From Opitutia bacterium (lineage in GTDB: Bacteria; Verrucomicrobiota; Verrucomicrobiia; Opitutales; Opitutaceae), in contig PLOH01000148.1 in NCBI GenBank assembly GCA_003142955.1, forward strand, positions 169,975-233,974: DNA of 64,000 nucleotides, in the 5' to 3' direction. Under the pieces are notes generated by a model. That model had not been told where the DNA came from. It did no database searches and was given only the letters and a program-made list of their open reading frames with translations. Shown piece after piece: positions 1 to 9,462 of this stretch. The position numbers and the translations under genes were made by a program. Position 1 is the stretch's first letter, and every line of letters starts with the position of its first letter.

Positions 1-73
1 CTTCACGAGCGATCTGACGGTCTTCCTCAGTTGGAATTACTGAAGGACGAGACGGAGCATCGGCGAGTTTCAT
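1..73 (-). CDS. Partial small protein, N-terminus only (possible DNA-binding/antitoxin-like)
   Basis: An ATG at 73 reading leftwards opens 24 codons with no stop before the window edge; the peptide begins MKLADAPSRPSVIPTEEDRQ. An AAGGA Shine-Dalgarno sequence lies about eight bases before the ATG, which supports a real start. The PTEED-x-x-x-A-R-E pattern resembles the N-termini of small excisionase-like or antitoxin-like DNA-binding proteins, but only 24 residues are visible, so this is a weak guess. The leader of this gene is a low-complexity stretch at 101-142. Confidence 0.4.
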   Translation of the reverse strand, partial: MKLADAPSRPSVIPTEEDRQIARE

Positions 74-100
74 AGGTGTTCCTTGCTGTTATCGACACTA

Positions 101-142
101 AAGCCAACGAAACAAGCGAAGCAAACAAAATAAACGAAACGT
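101..142. repeat. Low-complexity A-rich filler in the 5' leader of the first gene
   Basis: The plus strand is built from imperfect repeats of AAACGAAAC/AAGCGAAGC/AAACAAAATAAACG words. Read on the minus strand it gives a pseudo-repetitive peptide (FVYFVCFACFVGF), which is characteristic of non-coding filler rather than protein. It lies between the minus-strand gene starting at 73 and the receiver gene. Similar word-like filler of other composition occurs at 43013-43196, 53566-53730 and 62112-62282. Confidence 0.5.
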
Positions 143-413
143 CTGTTCAGGGTCGCCAACCCGACGACACCGAGCGCGACGATGATCATCGACGCCCGTA
201 CTATGCTGATGTCCCACCACCCCTCCAAATAATCCTGCGGCGCTTGGAAGCGCACGGGATATGCGCTGGATGCCGGGTGCTGTGTTCCTTCTTCCTATCG
301 AGGGACAGTGTCCTTTGGTGAACTTCTCAACACCGTTCTGCACTATCTGCCTCCAAGCGCGGTCACTGCCTTTCGCGGGTCTGGGGCACTGCCAAAAGGT
401 TCGCTTGCAGGCG

Positions 414-905
414 TCAAGAACCCGGGTGCAAAACCCGGTCCAAACACCCATAAAACTCTTCGAGCGTGAACGGTTTGACCAGGAATCCCTGCACATCCGC
501 TATTTCTTCCGGCGAAAATCGGACTCGCTCAAAACGGCCGCTCATGATGACGACCGGTACCGTAAGGCTGATTTTGCGCAGTTCGCGAATAAACGTGGGG
601 CCATCCATCACTGGCATGATCAAATCGGTAATGACCGCTCCGATTGCCGTCCCATACTCCCTATAGCGAACAAGTGCTTCTTGCCCGTCGGCTGCCTCCA
701 CTACCCGAAATCCCCGCCGGACCAGAATCTTCCGCGTCGTCAGCCGGATGGCCGCCTCATCTTCGACCAATAGGATCAGTTCCCCTGTGGTCGACGGAGG
801 CGCCGCCCGCTCAGAAGCAGCAGGGAGGCTTCCCGAGCCCGGTGCTCCTGTGCCAACTTGGGAATCAGGTGGAACAAATCCCATCATCGATGATCGCGCA
901 TTCAA
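414..905 (-). CDS. Stand-alone response regulator receiver domain protein
   Basis: A 163-residue protein with a single receiver domain after a loose Pro/Ser/Ala-rich N-terminus of about 40 residues. Receiver hallmarks are all present: the acidic pair in LLVEDEA, the phosphorylated Asp in VITDLIMP, the Ser of the VVIMSG switch region and the conserved Lys in LVKPF. There is no output domain. The closest style is the C-terminal receiver of hybrid histidine kinases, so this may be a phosphorelay protein or a receiver left over from a broken hybrid kinase. The start is uncertain: the longest reading uses TTG at 905, and ATG codons lie six and seven residues further in. No kinase gene adjoins it; an HDOD gene lies upstream on the same strand. 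Confidence 0.75.
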   Translation of the reverse strand: MNARSSMMGFVPPDSQVGTGAPGSGSLPAASERAAPPSTTGELILLVEDEAAIRLTTRKILVRRGFRVVEAADGQEALVRYREYGTAIGAVITDLIMPVMDGPTFIRELRKISLTVPVVIMSGRFERVRFSPEEIADVQGFLVKPFTLEEFYGCLDRVLHPGS

Positions 906-1282
906 ATATCGTGGACTAACCTCGGCCCATCAGCCGCCCAGCTTCCTCGGTAGGGAAAACGGGTCAAGAACTCTCCAATAAATCGACCAAGCAATTCCTG
1001 GGCCATCCACGCATCCTTTTTCCCGATCTTCCCGAACTTAACCTTCATTGTCGTTATCGCCGTACCGCACTTTTCCGAAAGAAGGTCGCGCACGCATGCG
1101 CGACAAAACGAGGCTGCCGAGTGAACCCCGCAGAGAATCGGCTCGTGGCACGCAGAGAACATCAAAGACCGCCGACTGAAAACTTTCGCCGGGTAAAAGC
1201 CGAAGTGAATCTCGGCCTATCTCGCCAGGTAGGCGAAATTCCGTGGGCATCAGTGCCGGAGGATATCCCGTCGAAAGTGCGG
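906..1282. other. Intergenic, no recognisable gene
   Basis: This stretch between the HDOD gene and the receiver gene has short open frames on both strands, none with a familiar motif. The best minus-strand candidate starts MKVKFGKIGKKDAW near 1048 and runs into the receiver leader; it lacks a convincing ribosome binding site. A short palindrome (GCGCACGCATGCGCG) lies near 1086-1102. I see nothing else. Confidence 0.4.
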
Positions 1283-2104
1283 TCAGACTCCCAGGGACAC
1301 CAGCACCATTGCCGACTTCTGTTGGAACTCGGCGTACTGCTCCCTCGTGTCATACCGTAGGAACCAGTCGGCTGCCACCAGGTTGTTGGTGGATGCCCTA
1401 GACGGCAGTTGCTCCCGGGTGGCCTGCTCCGAGCAATGCAGCAGCATCCCGGAGGATGTTGGATTGGGCGAGTTCATCGGCCGGACATAATAGGTTAGCG
1501 GATCGAGCAGGTTTCTGGGCAATTTGAACGCCCGCATCGTATTGCTGGCGAACTCAGCATGGTTGATGTGGAGGACGTCTTCCTCCCAGTTGAAGGATTC
1601 AAGCAGCGGACCGGAATACGGGCGCAGGGGGATGTTCTGGCTACGGATGGTTTTTTGCAGGAACCATCGACCCATGCCGCAGATCATGCCCAGCGTGTAG
1701 GCCTCGCCTTCGGTGAGGGATGTATGGCTGGCGAAATGGGCCATCAGCATGGCCGTTGCGACCGAATGCCTGATGTGCTCCGCCTGAGTGAGACAATAGA
1801 GCGGCAAGCCCTCGGTGGTGGTATCTTGAAACGCCAGCATGCCAACAATGCGCACGATCTCATTGGAACCAAGCCTCATCAGCGCTGATTCCACAGAGGA
1901 CACCTCGTTGCCGCTACCCGCCCCGATGAAGGCGCTGTTGGCCACGGACAGCACCTTGATGACCAGACCGGGGTCCTGATTGACCAGTTCCGCAATCTCG
2001 TCCATGCCGGCGTCCTTTTCCAACTTGGTGACCAGCTGCAGCCAGATCTGATAGCTGACCGGCACCCGGGGGGCTTGGTATGACTTGAGGAGAATTGAGT
2101 CCAT
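1283..2104 (-). CDS. HDOD domain protein
   Basis: A 273-residue protein covering one HDOD domain. The family signature is clear: an N-terminal helix region, then EIAELVNQDPGLVIKVLSVANSAF, and the ALMRLGSNEIVRIV helix. HDOD domains are HD-like folds that usually lack the metal-binding His-Asp pair and act in signalling, chemotaxis and cell-cycle control, often beside two-component proteins. Here the HD pair is not seen, so a scaffold role is more likely than hydrolysis. The gene lies 15 bases after the VOC gene on the same strand and upstream of a receiver-domain gene, so the three may form a small regulatory set. ATG at 2104 is the only sensible start. Confidence 0.85.
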   Translation of the reverse strand: MDSILLKSYQAPRVPVSYQIWLQLVTKLEKDAGMDEIAELVNQDPGLVIKVLSVANSAFIGAGSGNEVSSVESALMRLGSNEIVRIVGMLAFQDTTTEGLPLYCLTQAEHIRHSVATAMLMAHFASHTSLTEGEAYTLGMICGMGRWFLQKTIRSQNIPLRPYSGPLLESFNWEEDVLHINHAEFASNTMRAFKLPRNLLDPLTYYVRPMNSPNPTSSGMLLHCSEQATREQLPSRASTNNLVAADWFLRYDTREQYAEFQQKSAMVLVSLGV

Positions 2105-2119
2105 TCTCGTTTGAAGCCT

Positions 2120-2389
2120 TCACTTGTCGGACCAAATGGAGAATTCGCTTCCCCCAGGCTCGGCGAAATGGAAACGGCGACCGCCCGGAAAGCTGAAGAT
2201 ATCCCGGGTGATGGTCGCCCCAAGCGCGATCGCTCGCTCGCGGAGCCCCTCGAGATGCTCAGTGTAGAAGATAATAATCGCTGCACCTGAGGCGACACTG
2301 GAGATCTTGTCGGCCGTGTAAAATCCGCCACTCAACCGTCCATCTTCAAACGAGACGTAATCGATTGCGTTAGGTTTTGGTACTGGCAT
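2120..2389 (-). CDS. VOC (glyoxalase/bleomycin-resistance-like) protein, N-terminally shortened
   Basis: An 89-residue protein matching the second half of small VOC-fold proteins: DYVSFEDGRLSGGFY, then AAIIIFYTEHLEGLRERAIALGATI and a C-terminal RRFHFAEPGGSEFSIWS. The family normally has a first beta-alpha-beta unit of about 30 residues (with the INYVEFP-type strand and an AFYxxxFGW helix) before this point. Here the ATG opens directly at the YVSFEDG strand, so the first unit is absent. It may be a decayed copy or a half-module that works as a dimer. It lies 15 bases before the HDOD gene, same strand. No catalytic role can be assigned. Confidence 0.65.
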   Translation of the reverse strand: MPVPKPNAIDYVSFEDGRLSGGFYTADKISSVASGAAIIIFYTEHLEGLRERAIALGATITRDIFSFPGGRRFHFAEPGGSEFSIWSDK

Positions 2390-2708
2390 GGCAACGGACG
2401 GTTGAAATCATTGGCCGAATGCCGTGAGGAGACCGGCGCGTCAAGGATTTGATAATTTCTATTCGCTGTCAATGCCGCGCCATGACGGACGCGCCCAGCT
2501 GATGAGCAACTCGACCGCTCGCGCCTAAGCGCAACCCGCTCGCTCTTGCGGGGGCGGAGAGAGTTGGTGCTGGACACGATTAGCTCGTGGAGATCCCGGA
2601 AGGCTCTGGCGAAGTCCTTGGGCAGTCTCTTCGACGGCACTTTCCACTTCCCGGCCTCGCGGACCCCGGCGGCACGGACGAAGGTCGACAGGCTAAACGG
2701 ACGGATTG
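2390..2708. other. Intergenic, no recognisable gene
   Basis: The stretch between the VOC gene and the tamA stop codon carries no motif I recognise on either strand. Open frames here are extensions of out-of-frame reading of tamA or of the VOC gene. A CG-rich direct word (gctcgcgcctaagcgcaacccgctcg) near 2517 is the only visible local structure. Confidence 0.35.
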
Positions 2709-4844
2709 CTAGAACGGATTGCCGATGGAGATCTGCCACGTCCCATGCGGATCGCCGATCCGCGGATTCAGGTTGTGGCCGTATTCCAGGCGGATCGGGC
2801 CAATCAACGTCTGATAGCTCACCCCCAGGCCGGCGGTGTAGAGCCGTTCGTCGAACGGGTAGTTTCTCAACTGCGCCGCGCTGCCGAGCGCGTCCACAAA
2901 CGCCACCGCCGACCAGTGCGGCGTCAGCGCCTGCTCGAGCTCGACATTGAGCAGCACATAACTCTTCGCGCCGACAAACAGCCCGTCGGCTCCGCGCGGT
3001 GCGGCCTCGCCATCCCGGTAGCCGCGGATGCTGTTGTCGCCGCCGGGGAAAAATCGTTTGTTCACCGGCAGCGTCGCATCGGTGGTGCCGAGCGTCGTGA
3101 TCACGCCGTGCGTCAGATTGACATGGATCCAGCGGCCGGCGCCCCACGGTGTGTGATAGGCCACGCCCAGTTCGAGCCGCTGGTATTCCGCCGCCCCGCC
3201 CAGACTGCGGGCGGCCAGTTCGACCTGGGTGAACCAGCGGTAGCCGTTGCGCGGGCGCAACGGATTGTCGCGGTGATCGCCGGTGAGACCGAAATCGACA
3301 CTCGCGACGTTCAGCTGCGTTTTGTCGGTCGCCTGGGTCGCGAGTTCGTTATCCTTGTTGCGCATTACCTGAAACGTGTAGCCGGCCGTCCCCGCCGCGC
3401 GCAGCCACGGGATCGGCCGCGTCAGCGTGAAACTCGCACCATACTCCTGCCGCACAAACGCGATCTCCTGGCGCTGCAGCCCGAACAGTCTCGCCGCGCC
3501 GTCGATTGATTCTCCGAAGAGCTCCGGGACAGAATAGGTGTAGTCGCCGCTGGTGCTTTTCATCGATTGCACGAGTTCGATCCGGCTCTGATGCGCGAGC
3601 CCAAAGAGGTCCAACTGGCGAAGCTCGACCCCGCCGCGCACCTCCTCGTAGCTGCCGTAGCCGAACAGCAGGTTGGCCTCGTAACGCTGGCTTTCCTTGA
3701 GCGTGAACACCGGGTCGCGTACCGCCCCGTCCCCGGGCTCGTAGTGGAGATCCACCGAATCGAACACCCCGAGCCGCGAGATCCGGTACCGCGCGTTCGC
3801 CAATGCCATGGGATCGAGCGGCTCGCCCGACCGCACTTGCGCGCTGCGCCGCAGCACCGATCCGTGCGTGACGGCGTTGCCCTCGAAACGCACCTGCCCG
3901 ATCTTCACCTGCGCACCCGCCTGGATTCGTGCGACGACCGTCACCGGCTTCTGTCCTGCCTGCACCGCCCCAGGCTCGGCCACGATGCGCACGGTGATGT
4001 CGGGAAATCCCTTTTGGTAGTACGCCCGCCGAATCGCCTCCTTCAAGTTTTCCTGCAACATCAGCGACCACGCGCGGCCAACCCACTCCGCCGCTTTCGG
4101 CAATGTCACCGTCTCTGCCTCCGCGCCCTCGAAGCGCACTGCCGCTACCTGCCAGTGCGCGCCCTCGGTCACTTCCACGCGCAACGCCACCGCCCCGCTC
4201 GCCTGGTCGACCTTGGCTACGTCGGCGTGCACGACCACATCGGCGTACCCCCGGCGGTGCAACTCCCTCAGCAGTGCTCCGGCGGCGCTCCCCACGCGCG
4301 AGGGCGAGTAGGCGTTCGTCTTTGCCAGGTTGAACAGCATCGATTCCGTGCGGAAAAATGTCCGCGTGGTTTTCACCGGCAGCACCGTGAGACCGGTGAT
4401 CTCGACCGAGTCGATGTGCCAGCGCGCCCCCGGCTTCACCTGGAATTCCACCGTGCGCGCCGCGAGGGGGCGCGGCAGCGAGATCGCCAGGGTGGCATCG
4501 AAAACCAGCCGCTGCACCGCTCCGTCAGCGAGCGTCGCTTCGATCTCCACGGCTGGTTTCTGATAACCTTCCTCCCCGAGCGCGGAGACGAGCATCACCG
4601 CGGCGTCCTCAATGGCATTGGCATCGAACGTCGCGCCGCGCTGCGCGCCGAGGAGCAGGAGGAGCGAGCGGCGGAGCTCACGGTCGCGCAGCAGCCCGAC
4701 GCCGGAGACTTTGAGCGTCGCCAATCCCGCCCCTGGGGGCGCCGGCGACGGCGCATCGGCCGCGCCGCGAAACGTAACGGCCACTGCGCACGCCAACACC
4801 AAAGGGAAAACAATTCGCGGCAGGCCCCGTCTATTTGGATGCAT
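2709..4844 (-). CDS. tamA: TamA-like Omp85 outer-membrane assembly protein
   Basis: A 711-residue Omp85-family protein: an N-terminal signal sequence (residues 8-30, LVLACAVAVTF), three or so POTRA modules (about residues 40-360, with LKVSGVGLL and VRFEGNAVTHGSVL strands) and a C-terminal 16-strand barrel. The barrel carries the Omp85 lid-loop signature FFPGGDNSIRGYR (about residue 585) and ends in Phe, the usual outer-membrane targeting residue. TamA works with the inner-membrane-anchored TamB in autotransporter assembly and lipid transport to the outer membrane. Its start overlaps the end of tamB by 14 bases, so the two are translationally coupled. BamA is the alternative, but BamA usually has five POTRA domains and different neighbours. 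Confidence 0.88.
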   Translation of the reverse strand: MHPNRRGLPRIVFPLVLACAVAVTFRGAADAPSPAPPGAGLATLKVSGVGLLRDRELRRSLLLLLGAQRGATFDANAIEDAAVMLVSALGEEGYQKPAVEIEATLADGAVQRLVFDATLAISLPRPLAARTVEFQVKPGARWHIDSVEITGLTVLPVKTTRTFFRTESMLFNLAKTNAYSPSRVGSAAGALLRELHRRGYADVVVHADVAKVDQASGAVALRVEVTEGAHWQVAAVRFEGAEAETVTLPKAAEWVGRAWSLMLQENLKEAIRRAYYQKGFPDITVRIVAEPGAVQAGQKPVTVVARIQAGAQVKIGQVRFEGNAVTHGSVLRRSAQVRSGEPLDPMALANARYRISRLGVFDSVDLHYEPGDGAVRDPVFTLKESQRYEANLLFGYGSYEEVRGGVELRQLDLFGLAHQSRIELVQSMKSTSGDYTYSVPELFGESIDGAARLFGLQRQEIAFVRQEYGASFTLTRPIPWLRAAGTAGYTFQVMRNKDNELATQATDKTQLNVASVDFGLTGDHRDNPLRPRNGYRWFTQVELAARSLGGAAEYQRLELGVAYHTPWGAGRWIHVNLTHGVITTLGTTDATLPVNKRFFPGGDNSIRGYRDGEAAPRGADGLFVGAKSYVLLNVELEQALTPHWSAVAFVDALGSAAQLRNYPFDERLYTAGLGVSYQTLIGPIRLEYGHNLNPRIGDPHGTWQISIGNPF

Positions 4845-7800
4845 CGTGCGACGCCTCCGGTTTGTGTTTGCCCGGGTAGAGGCGCCACTTCAGTCCGATG
4901 TTGTAGTCGTCGAACTGGTCGTATTCTCCCACCCATTTCCAACGGTCGGCCAGTTTGTATTCGACGGTGTAGGTCTCGCGCCCCTGCTCGGAAATCGTCT
5001 CGCCCGGGATGATACTCAGGCGATCGGCGCTGGCCGCGTCCACCCCGAAGCTGCCCAGCAGGCTCTGGCCGAGGTAGGTGCCGAGGCGCGCAAACCGCTG
5101 CGTGCTGGAATAGCCGAGTCCGTTGTTCGGCACTGCGCCGGTCATGACCATCATCAGCAGCTGGTCCGAATCGAGCGCCGGACTCGAAGTAAACACAATG
5201 CTTGGCGCCTCCGGCGTGCCGGTGATCTCCATCGTAAGATCATAGCCATTGTAGCGTGCCGTTCCGCGGACGAAGAGCGCCAGCTTGTGAGGGTTTTCCT
5301 CTGCGATCCGCATCGTGCCTTGCTTGACCACGAAGTTTGCGAACGGCAGCAACACCTGCCCTTCATCGATCACCACCTCGCCAATCGCGCGAGGCTCGCC
5401 GAGCGTACCGGCGAGACGGAACCGCGCCGACGCAACGCCGTTGAACGCTGATGTCCGCAGGCGCATGAAGCGGTCGCCGCGGATGTCCACTCCGAGCGTC
5501 CAAGCGTTGAACGGCGGCGTTACCACCGCGAAATAGGGAGGCTGGAGCGCGTCGCCGTTGCTGCCGGCCGGCAGAAGAGCGCGCACGTCGGAGAGAAAGA
5601 GGCTGTCGCGCAGCTGGACGGTGCCGCTGAGCGCCGTCAGCCCGCCGGCCGGAGTGTGGAGTTTCAGGTCCAAATCGCCGCGCACGAGCAGCCCCGTTTG
5701 ACGAACGAACGGCAGATTCTCCCCGCGCAACGTCACGTCATAGCGTGGCGCCGCGTCGGCCGGGAATTGAATCGAGCCGCTCAACGTGACCGGCTGACCG
5801 CCCGCCTGCGCCGTCACGCTGCGCAGCTCGACCTGGCGACCCGACATCTGGACGTCGGCGTTGATTTCCTGCAACACGCCGAGCGGACCGAGGGGCCGCG
5901 AGGCTGCGTCGCGCAAACGCAGAAACCCGTCCATCGTGCCGCGTCGGAAATTGAGATCTGCCTGCAACCATCCCTTCGGCGCGAGATAGAGCGGCAGGAA
6001 AGGCGTGAAGGCCGCCAATTTCCCGTCCGGTACTTCGAGATGCCCCTCCGCGCCGTCCCGCGCGAACGCCAGCGGGTCCTGTCTCAACTTGTCCCAGCCG
6101 CCCTCCGCCACCGGCAACTGACCCTGCGCCCGCACCTCCTGGCCCTCGACGCTCACGGAAAACGTGTCGAGTTTCAGGCCGCTGCGATCGCCGGTCAGCA
6201 CAAGGTTGAGCGACTCCATCGCCGGCAGCGGCCGCTTGAAGCGCTGTTGGTCCAGCGCGACCCGCGCCGCCTTAACGCGAATCTCGCCCAGTGGCCGCGC
6301 CCAGGTACCGGTCACGTGCGCCGTCACCTGCGGATCCTTGAACTCGACTCCGATCAGCTCCGCGAGCTTCTCCCAAAACGCTCCGTTCGATTCCGTAGCC
6401 GCGTCGATGAGGAGCGCACCATCCGGTTCGATCCGCGTCAACGGAACTCCACCCGGTGAAAAGACGACGGGGGCGCGCCCCGTCGCCGTGAAGATCGTCG
6501 TCGTTCCCTCGGTCGCGCGCAATGTCTCAATCCGTAGTCCTTTCTCGTCGCCGTTCGCGGCCATTGCCACCGCCGCGGTTCGGCCGCCACCGAGATCGAT
6601 CGCCGCATCACCCGTCACGGAATAGGTCATCGGCCCTTGGTCCCACGCACCGGCGATCGCGAGCGAATTAATCTGCCACGCCGGGCCCGGCAGCGGCGCG
6701 AGTTCCGCCCACCACGCGGACAGAATCTTGTGCATCGCAATTTCGACGCGACCGGTCTTGCCCAAGGTCAGCGCCGCGCCCAGATCGCCGCCGCCTGCCA
6801 GCCGCAGCCCGTCAATTTGCCACGCGGGACTCCACCGGATGGTCGCCGGGGCCGTCAGCTTCAAGTACGTCACGTCTCCTCGGGCGAAGGTTAATCCGCT
6901 CAGTCGCACCTCCCCGCGAGTCGTCGCGCCGGCCGCGGAAATCCTTGTTGTTCCCGCCGTTGCTTCGGCCGTGAAATCCTCGATGGTGTCACTCCGCCCG
7001 CGCCACGTAATGGCCAGCGAGAGCGGATTCAGTCCGCGGAACCTCACGCCTTCAGCTCGGGCGCTGCCCACATGCGTCAGGCTCGCGAGCGGCCCGCTGA
7101 CCTGCGCTTTGATCGAAAGCGCGTCGAAGTTTGGCTGCGCCGGCAACCAGCGCGCGATCGTCACCTGGGTGATCTGCCCGGCAACGGTTGCAGCAAAAAT
7201 CTCCTTCGTGTGAAAATCCCACCCGCCGCGCCACGTAATCCTGCCATCGGCCGTCGCGATCGTGCCGGCCGTGATCTCCACGCGCGGCCAGTCGAAGTGG
7301 CCCTCCGCACTTGCGCTACTCAACGCCACATCCCCCACTGCTACGTCCCGCGCCTCCAGGGAGAAATCAACCACCGGCGACGGCGCCACGCCCGCCACGA
7401 GCCGGGCTTCGCCGCTCACCGTTCCCGTGGCGGCGAACCAGGGCTGCCTGGCGAGCTCCACTTGCACGGTGAATCGCGCGGCGCTCCGCTGAAATCTGCC
7501 CTGGCGATCGACCGTGACCGGCTCGCTCATCTGCACGGAGATTCCGGGTAGCGTGGCGTGCAACGCCTCCACGGTAAAGTTCTGCGAATTGCCATGCCCA
7601 CGCAACGTCGCTTCAAGAGGCGGCGCGGATTTTCCTGCCACCGGCTCTCCGCTTGCCACCAGATCGGCGCCGAAATTCCCGTCGCGCCACTCGATTTTCC
7701 CGTGGCCACGCACGACCGCGTAAAGTCCGCCGAGTTTCAGTCGTGCACCCGGCACCTGCCACGCGTCGGCCTGCAATGTCGCCTCGGCCGGCAGCCAGCC

Positions 7801-8499
7801 GTGCTCGCCAAACCGGGCATTTAGCGCGGCGCCCTGCTCCCACCACGTGACATAGCCGGTCACGTTTGCACCGCGACTTTCGAGACTAGTCGTGCCGTTC
7901 GCTTCAATCGTGTGCGCCGTGAACTGCAGCACATCGGCGCTCATGGGGAACGCCAGCGTCGCCCTCGTCTTCAATGGTCCGAATACCAGATTCTCGACGG
8001 CCAGTGTACGCCCCGTCCATCTCGCCGAGGCAATGGCAAGTCCGCCGCCCGGCCAGCGCACCTCGCCGGCACCAGCCCTCGCTTGGGGTAGCCAACGATC
8101 CAGCCCGGTGGCGACGCGAATCAAGATTTGCCGCAGGGGAATCCAGCCACCCTCCATCACTGTTGGCGGCGCGACCGCTTCGCTGTCCTGGCGTGCCACC
8201 GTCACACTCCAGCGCTCCGCGAAGATTTCACACGGCTGCCCGGTCCAGCGCCGCCAGAGCCAAACGAGAGGCGTGTCCGCTTCGACGCGCGACGCCGTCA
8301 CCCGCACGCTCGACTGGCGCACCTCGACATCGCGCAACGCAAAGCGCGTGTAGCCGACCCGTTCATAAGCGCCGAAGTTCGCGCCCCACGAGCGCGCGAC
8401 CCTACCCAGCACCGGTTCCAGCCACCACGGCAGCGCGGCGATCACCGTGATACAAACGGCAACCAGACATGCAGCGATGAGAAGAAGGCGACGGCGCAT
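4831..8499 (-). CDS. tamB: TamB-like translocation/assembly module protein (AsmA-like, DUF490)
   Basis: A 1222-residue protein with one N-terminal membrane anchor (RRRLLLIAACLVAVCITVIAAL), a very long repetitive beta-rich groove region and the conserved C-terminal TamB domain. The C-terminus shows the typical GEVVIDEGQVLLPFANFVVKQG stretch, the GTPEAPSIVFTSSPALDSDQLL strand pair and the late LSIIPGETISEQGRETYTVEYKL motif. TamB proteins span the periplasm as a hydrophobic groove that conducts phospholipids and pairs with TamA. The order tamB then tamA with a 14-base overlap is reversed relative to Escherichia coli (tamA first) but makes one operon. Length is in the family range. ATG at 8499. 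Confidence 0.9.
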   Translation of the reverse strand: MRRRLLLIAACLVAVCITVIAALPWWLEPVLGRVARSWGANFGAYERVGYTRFALRDVEVRQSSVRVTASRVEADTPLVWLWRRWTGQPCEIFAERWSVTVARQDSEAVAPPTVMEGGWIPLRQILIRVATGLDRWLPQARAGAGEVRWPGGGLAIASARWTGRTLAVENLVFGPLKTRATLAFPMSADVLQFTAHTIEANGTTSLESRGANVTGYVTWWEQGAALNARFGEHGWLPAEATLQADAWQVPGARLKLGGLYAVVRGHGKIEWRDGNFGADLVASGEPVAGKSAPPLEATLRGHGNSQNFTVEALHATLPGISVQMSEPVTVDRQGRFQRSAARFTVQVELARQPWFAATGTVSGEARLVAGVAPSPVVDFSLEARDVAVGDVALSSASAEGHFDWPRVEITAGTIATADGRITWRGGWDFHTKEIFAATVAGQITQVTIARWLPAQPNFDALSIKAQVSGPLASLTHVGSARAEGVRFRGLNPLSLAITWRGRSDTIEDFTAEATAGTTRISAAGATTRGEVRLSGLTFARGDVTYLKLTAPATIRWSPAWQIDGLRLAGGGDLGAALTLGKTGRVEIAMHKILSAWWAELAPLPGPAWQINSLAIAGAWDQGPMTYSVTGDAAIDLGGGRTAAVAMAANGDEKGLRIETLRATEGTTTIFTATGRAPVVFSPGGVPLTRIEPDGALLIDAATESNGAFWEKLAELIGVEFKDPQVTAHVTGTWARPLGEIRVKAARVALDQQRFKRPLPAMESLNLVLTGDRSGLKLDTFSVSVEGQEVRAQGQLPVAEGGWDKLRQDPLAFARDGAEGHLEVPDGKLAAFTPFLPLYLAPKGWLQADLNFRRGTMDGFLRLRDAASRPLGPLGVLQEINADVQMSGRQVELRSVTAQAGGQPVTLSGSIQFPADAAPRYDVTLRGENLPFVRQTGLLVRGDLDLKLHTPAGGLTALSGTVQLRDSLFLSDVRALLPAGSNGDALQPPYFAVVTPPFNAWTLGVDIRGDRFMRLRTSAFNGVASARFRLAGTLGEPRAIGEVVIDEGQVLLPFANFVVKQGTMRIAEENPHKLALFVRGTARYNGYDLTMEITGTPEAPSIVFTSSPALDSDQLLMMVMTGAVPNNGLGYSSTQRFARLGTYLGQSLLGSFGVDAASADRLSIIPGETISEQGRETYTVEYKLADRWKWVGEYDQFDDYNIGLKWRLYPGKHKPEASHDASK

Positions 8500-8753
8500 C
8501 GGGCAGGAAGACCGCCCGTGGTGCTTTTTTTGTTAGCAAGACGAGCCTCGTTGAGACGGAAAGATGGGCGAAAGTCCGACCGAATAGGGCAAAATCCAGC
8601 GGGTTAGGATTAAAGGGCTTTGTGTTGGCGAAAAGCACGACGACAGAGCCGCTGAATCCTCTCTCATGAGCATCAAACAACAGCGCGGCGGGTCACTGCA
8701 TTCAGGACTCGGCCGGGCCCTTCACGGGTCTCGTCTGTCTTGTTCGGGCCGGG

Positions 8754-9086
8754 CTACTTGACGATGAGGTTATTCTCGACGTCCCTCACCCCGGCAACGG
8801 CGGAGGCGTCTTTGCCGGCGGCGGATTTCTGGTCCGACGTATCCACAAATCCGCTCAATTGCACGAGTCCCTTGACGGTCTCGACTTTGATTTCGAACGA
8901 CTTCACCGCTTTGTCGCCCAGGAGGGCGCTCTTCACCTTGGTTGTGATGACCGTATCGTCCACGTATTGACCGGTGCTATCGCGGGTTCTTGTTGCCGCG
9001 CAGCCGCCCATGAAGCCGCCGAGCGTGACAGCGCCCGTCAGGACGAGCAGGAGAGCGATTGTCGATGAACGAAGGGAAGTTTTCAT
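8754..9086 (-). CDS. BON domain lipoprotein
   Basis: A 110-residue exported protein. Residues 1-28 form a lipoprotein signal ending in GGFMGGC, with Cys28 as the lipidation site. The rest is one BON domain, with the diagnostic DDTVITTKVKSALL helix, the KGLVQLSGFV strand and the VRDVENNLIV end. BON proteins (like OsmY) bind membrane surfaces or phospholipids and are often induced by osmotic or envelope stress. The gene follows the small DUF3309-like membrane gene by 21 bases, so the two are likely cotranscribed. Confidence 0.88.
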   Translation of the reverse strand: MKTSLRSSTIALLLVLTGAVTLGGFMGGCAATRTRDSTGQYVDDTVITTKVKSALLGDKAVKSFEIKVETVKGLVQLSGFVDTSDQKSAAGKDASAVAGVRDVENNLIVK

Positions 9087-9107
9087 GAAGTGGTGGAGAA
9101 TGTCCCG

Positions 9108-9263
9108 TTAGGTTCTCGCACGAAAACCGCCCATGAAATAGATGATCAGGCAGATCACCAAGATTAAGCCGAGTCCTCCACCGCCGATGACGGGTCCACC
9201 AAAGTAAAAACCGCCGCCGCCGAACAAAAGAAGAAGGACAAGGATTAGGAGCAGTAGGTTCAT
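9108..9263 (-). CDS. Small DUF3309-like membrane protein
   Basis: A 51-residue peptide starting MNLLLLILVLLLLFGGGGFY. It has two hydrophobic segments separated by a Gly-rich turn (YFGGPVIGGGGLG) and a short RART tail. This layout is typical of the DUF3309 family of tiny membrane proteins often found beside stress-related envelope genes such as BON or CsbD proteins. I chose the ATG at 9263, not the longer reading from 9317, because the extra 18 residues are not hydrophobic and the family begins at this Met. It leads the BON gene by 21 bases. Function is unknown. Confidence 0.75.
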   Translation of the reverse strand: MNLLLLILVLLLLFGGGGFYFGGPVIGGGGLGLILVICLIIYFMGGFRART

Positions 9264-9462
9264 GGGAGCACCATAGCACCCCGCTGCAATGACCACTATG
9301 GGGTCTTCCCCCACCAAAAGCGGTTCCGTACAGGTACGCCGCGAGGAAACTTGAAAGGGGGCAGGTCGGTCCGAAGGACCTGCCCGATCGCGGTGATCGC
9401 GGACAGGGTCGTCTTACGATCCCGGAGGACGGTCGGATGCGGGGTGACCAAACAGCCATTAG

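Noticed and set aside
98-496. Long minus-strand reading frame across the leader region and receiver 3' end
   Set aside because: It overlaps the receiver gene in another frame and has a Trp/Arg/Cys-rich composition with no motif; the upstream part is A-rich filler.
3567-5012. 481-codon plus-strand open frame opposite tamA and tamB
   Set aside because: It is a shadow of the high-GC tamA/tamB coding strand: Arg/His/Pro-rich, no domain, no ribosome binding site, and both minus-strand genes are clearly real.
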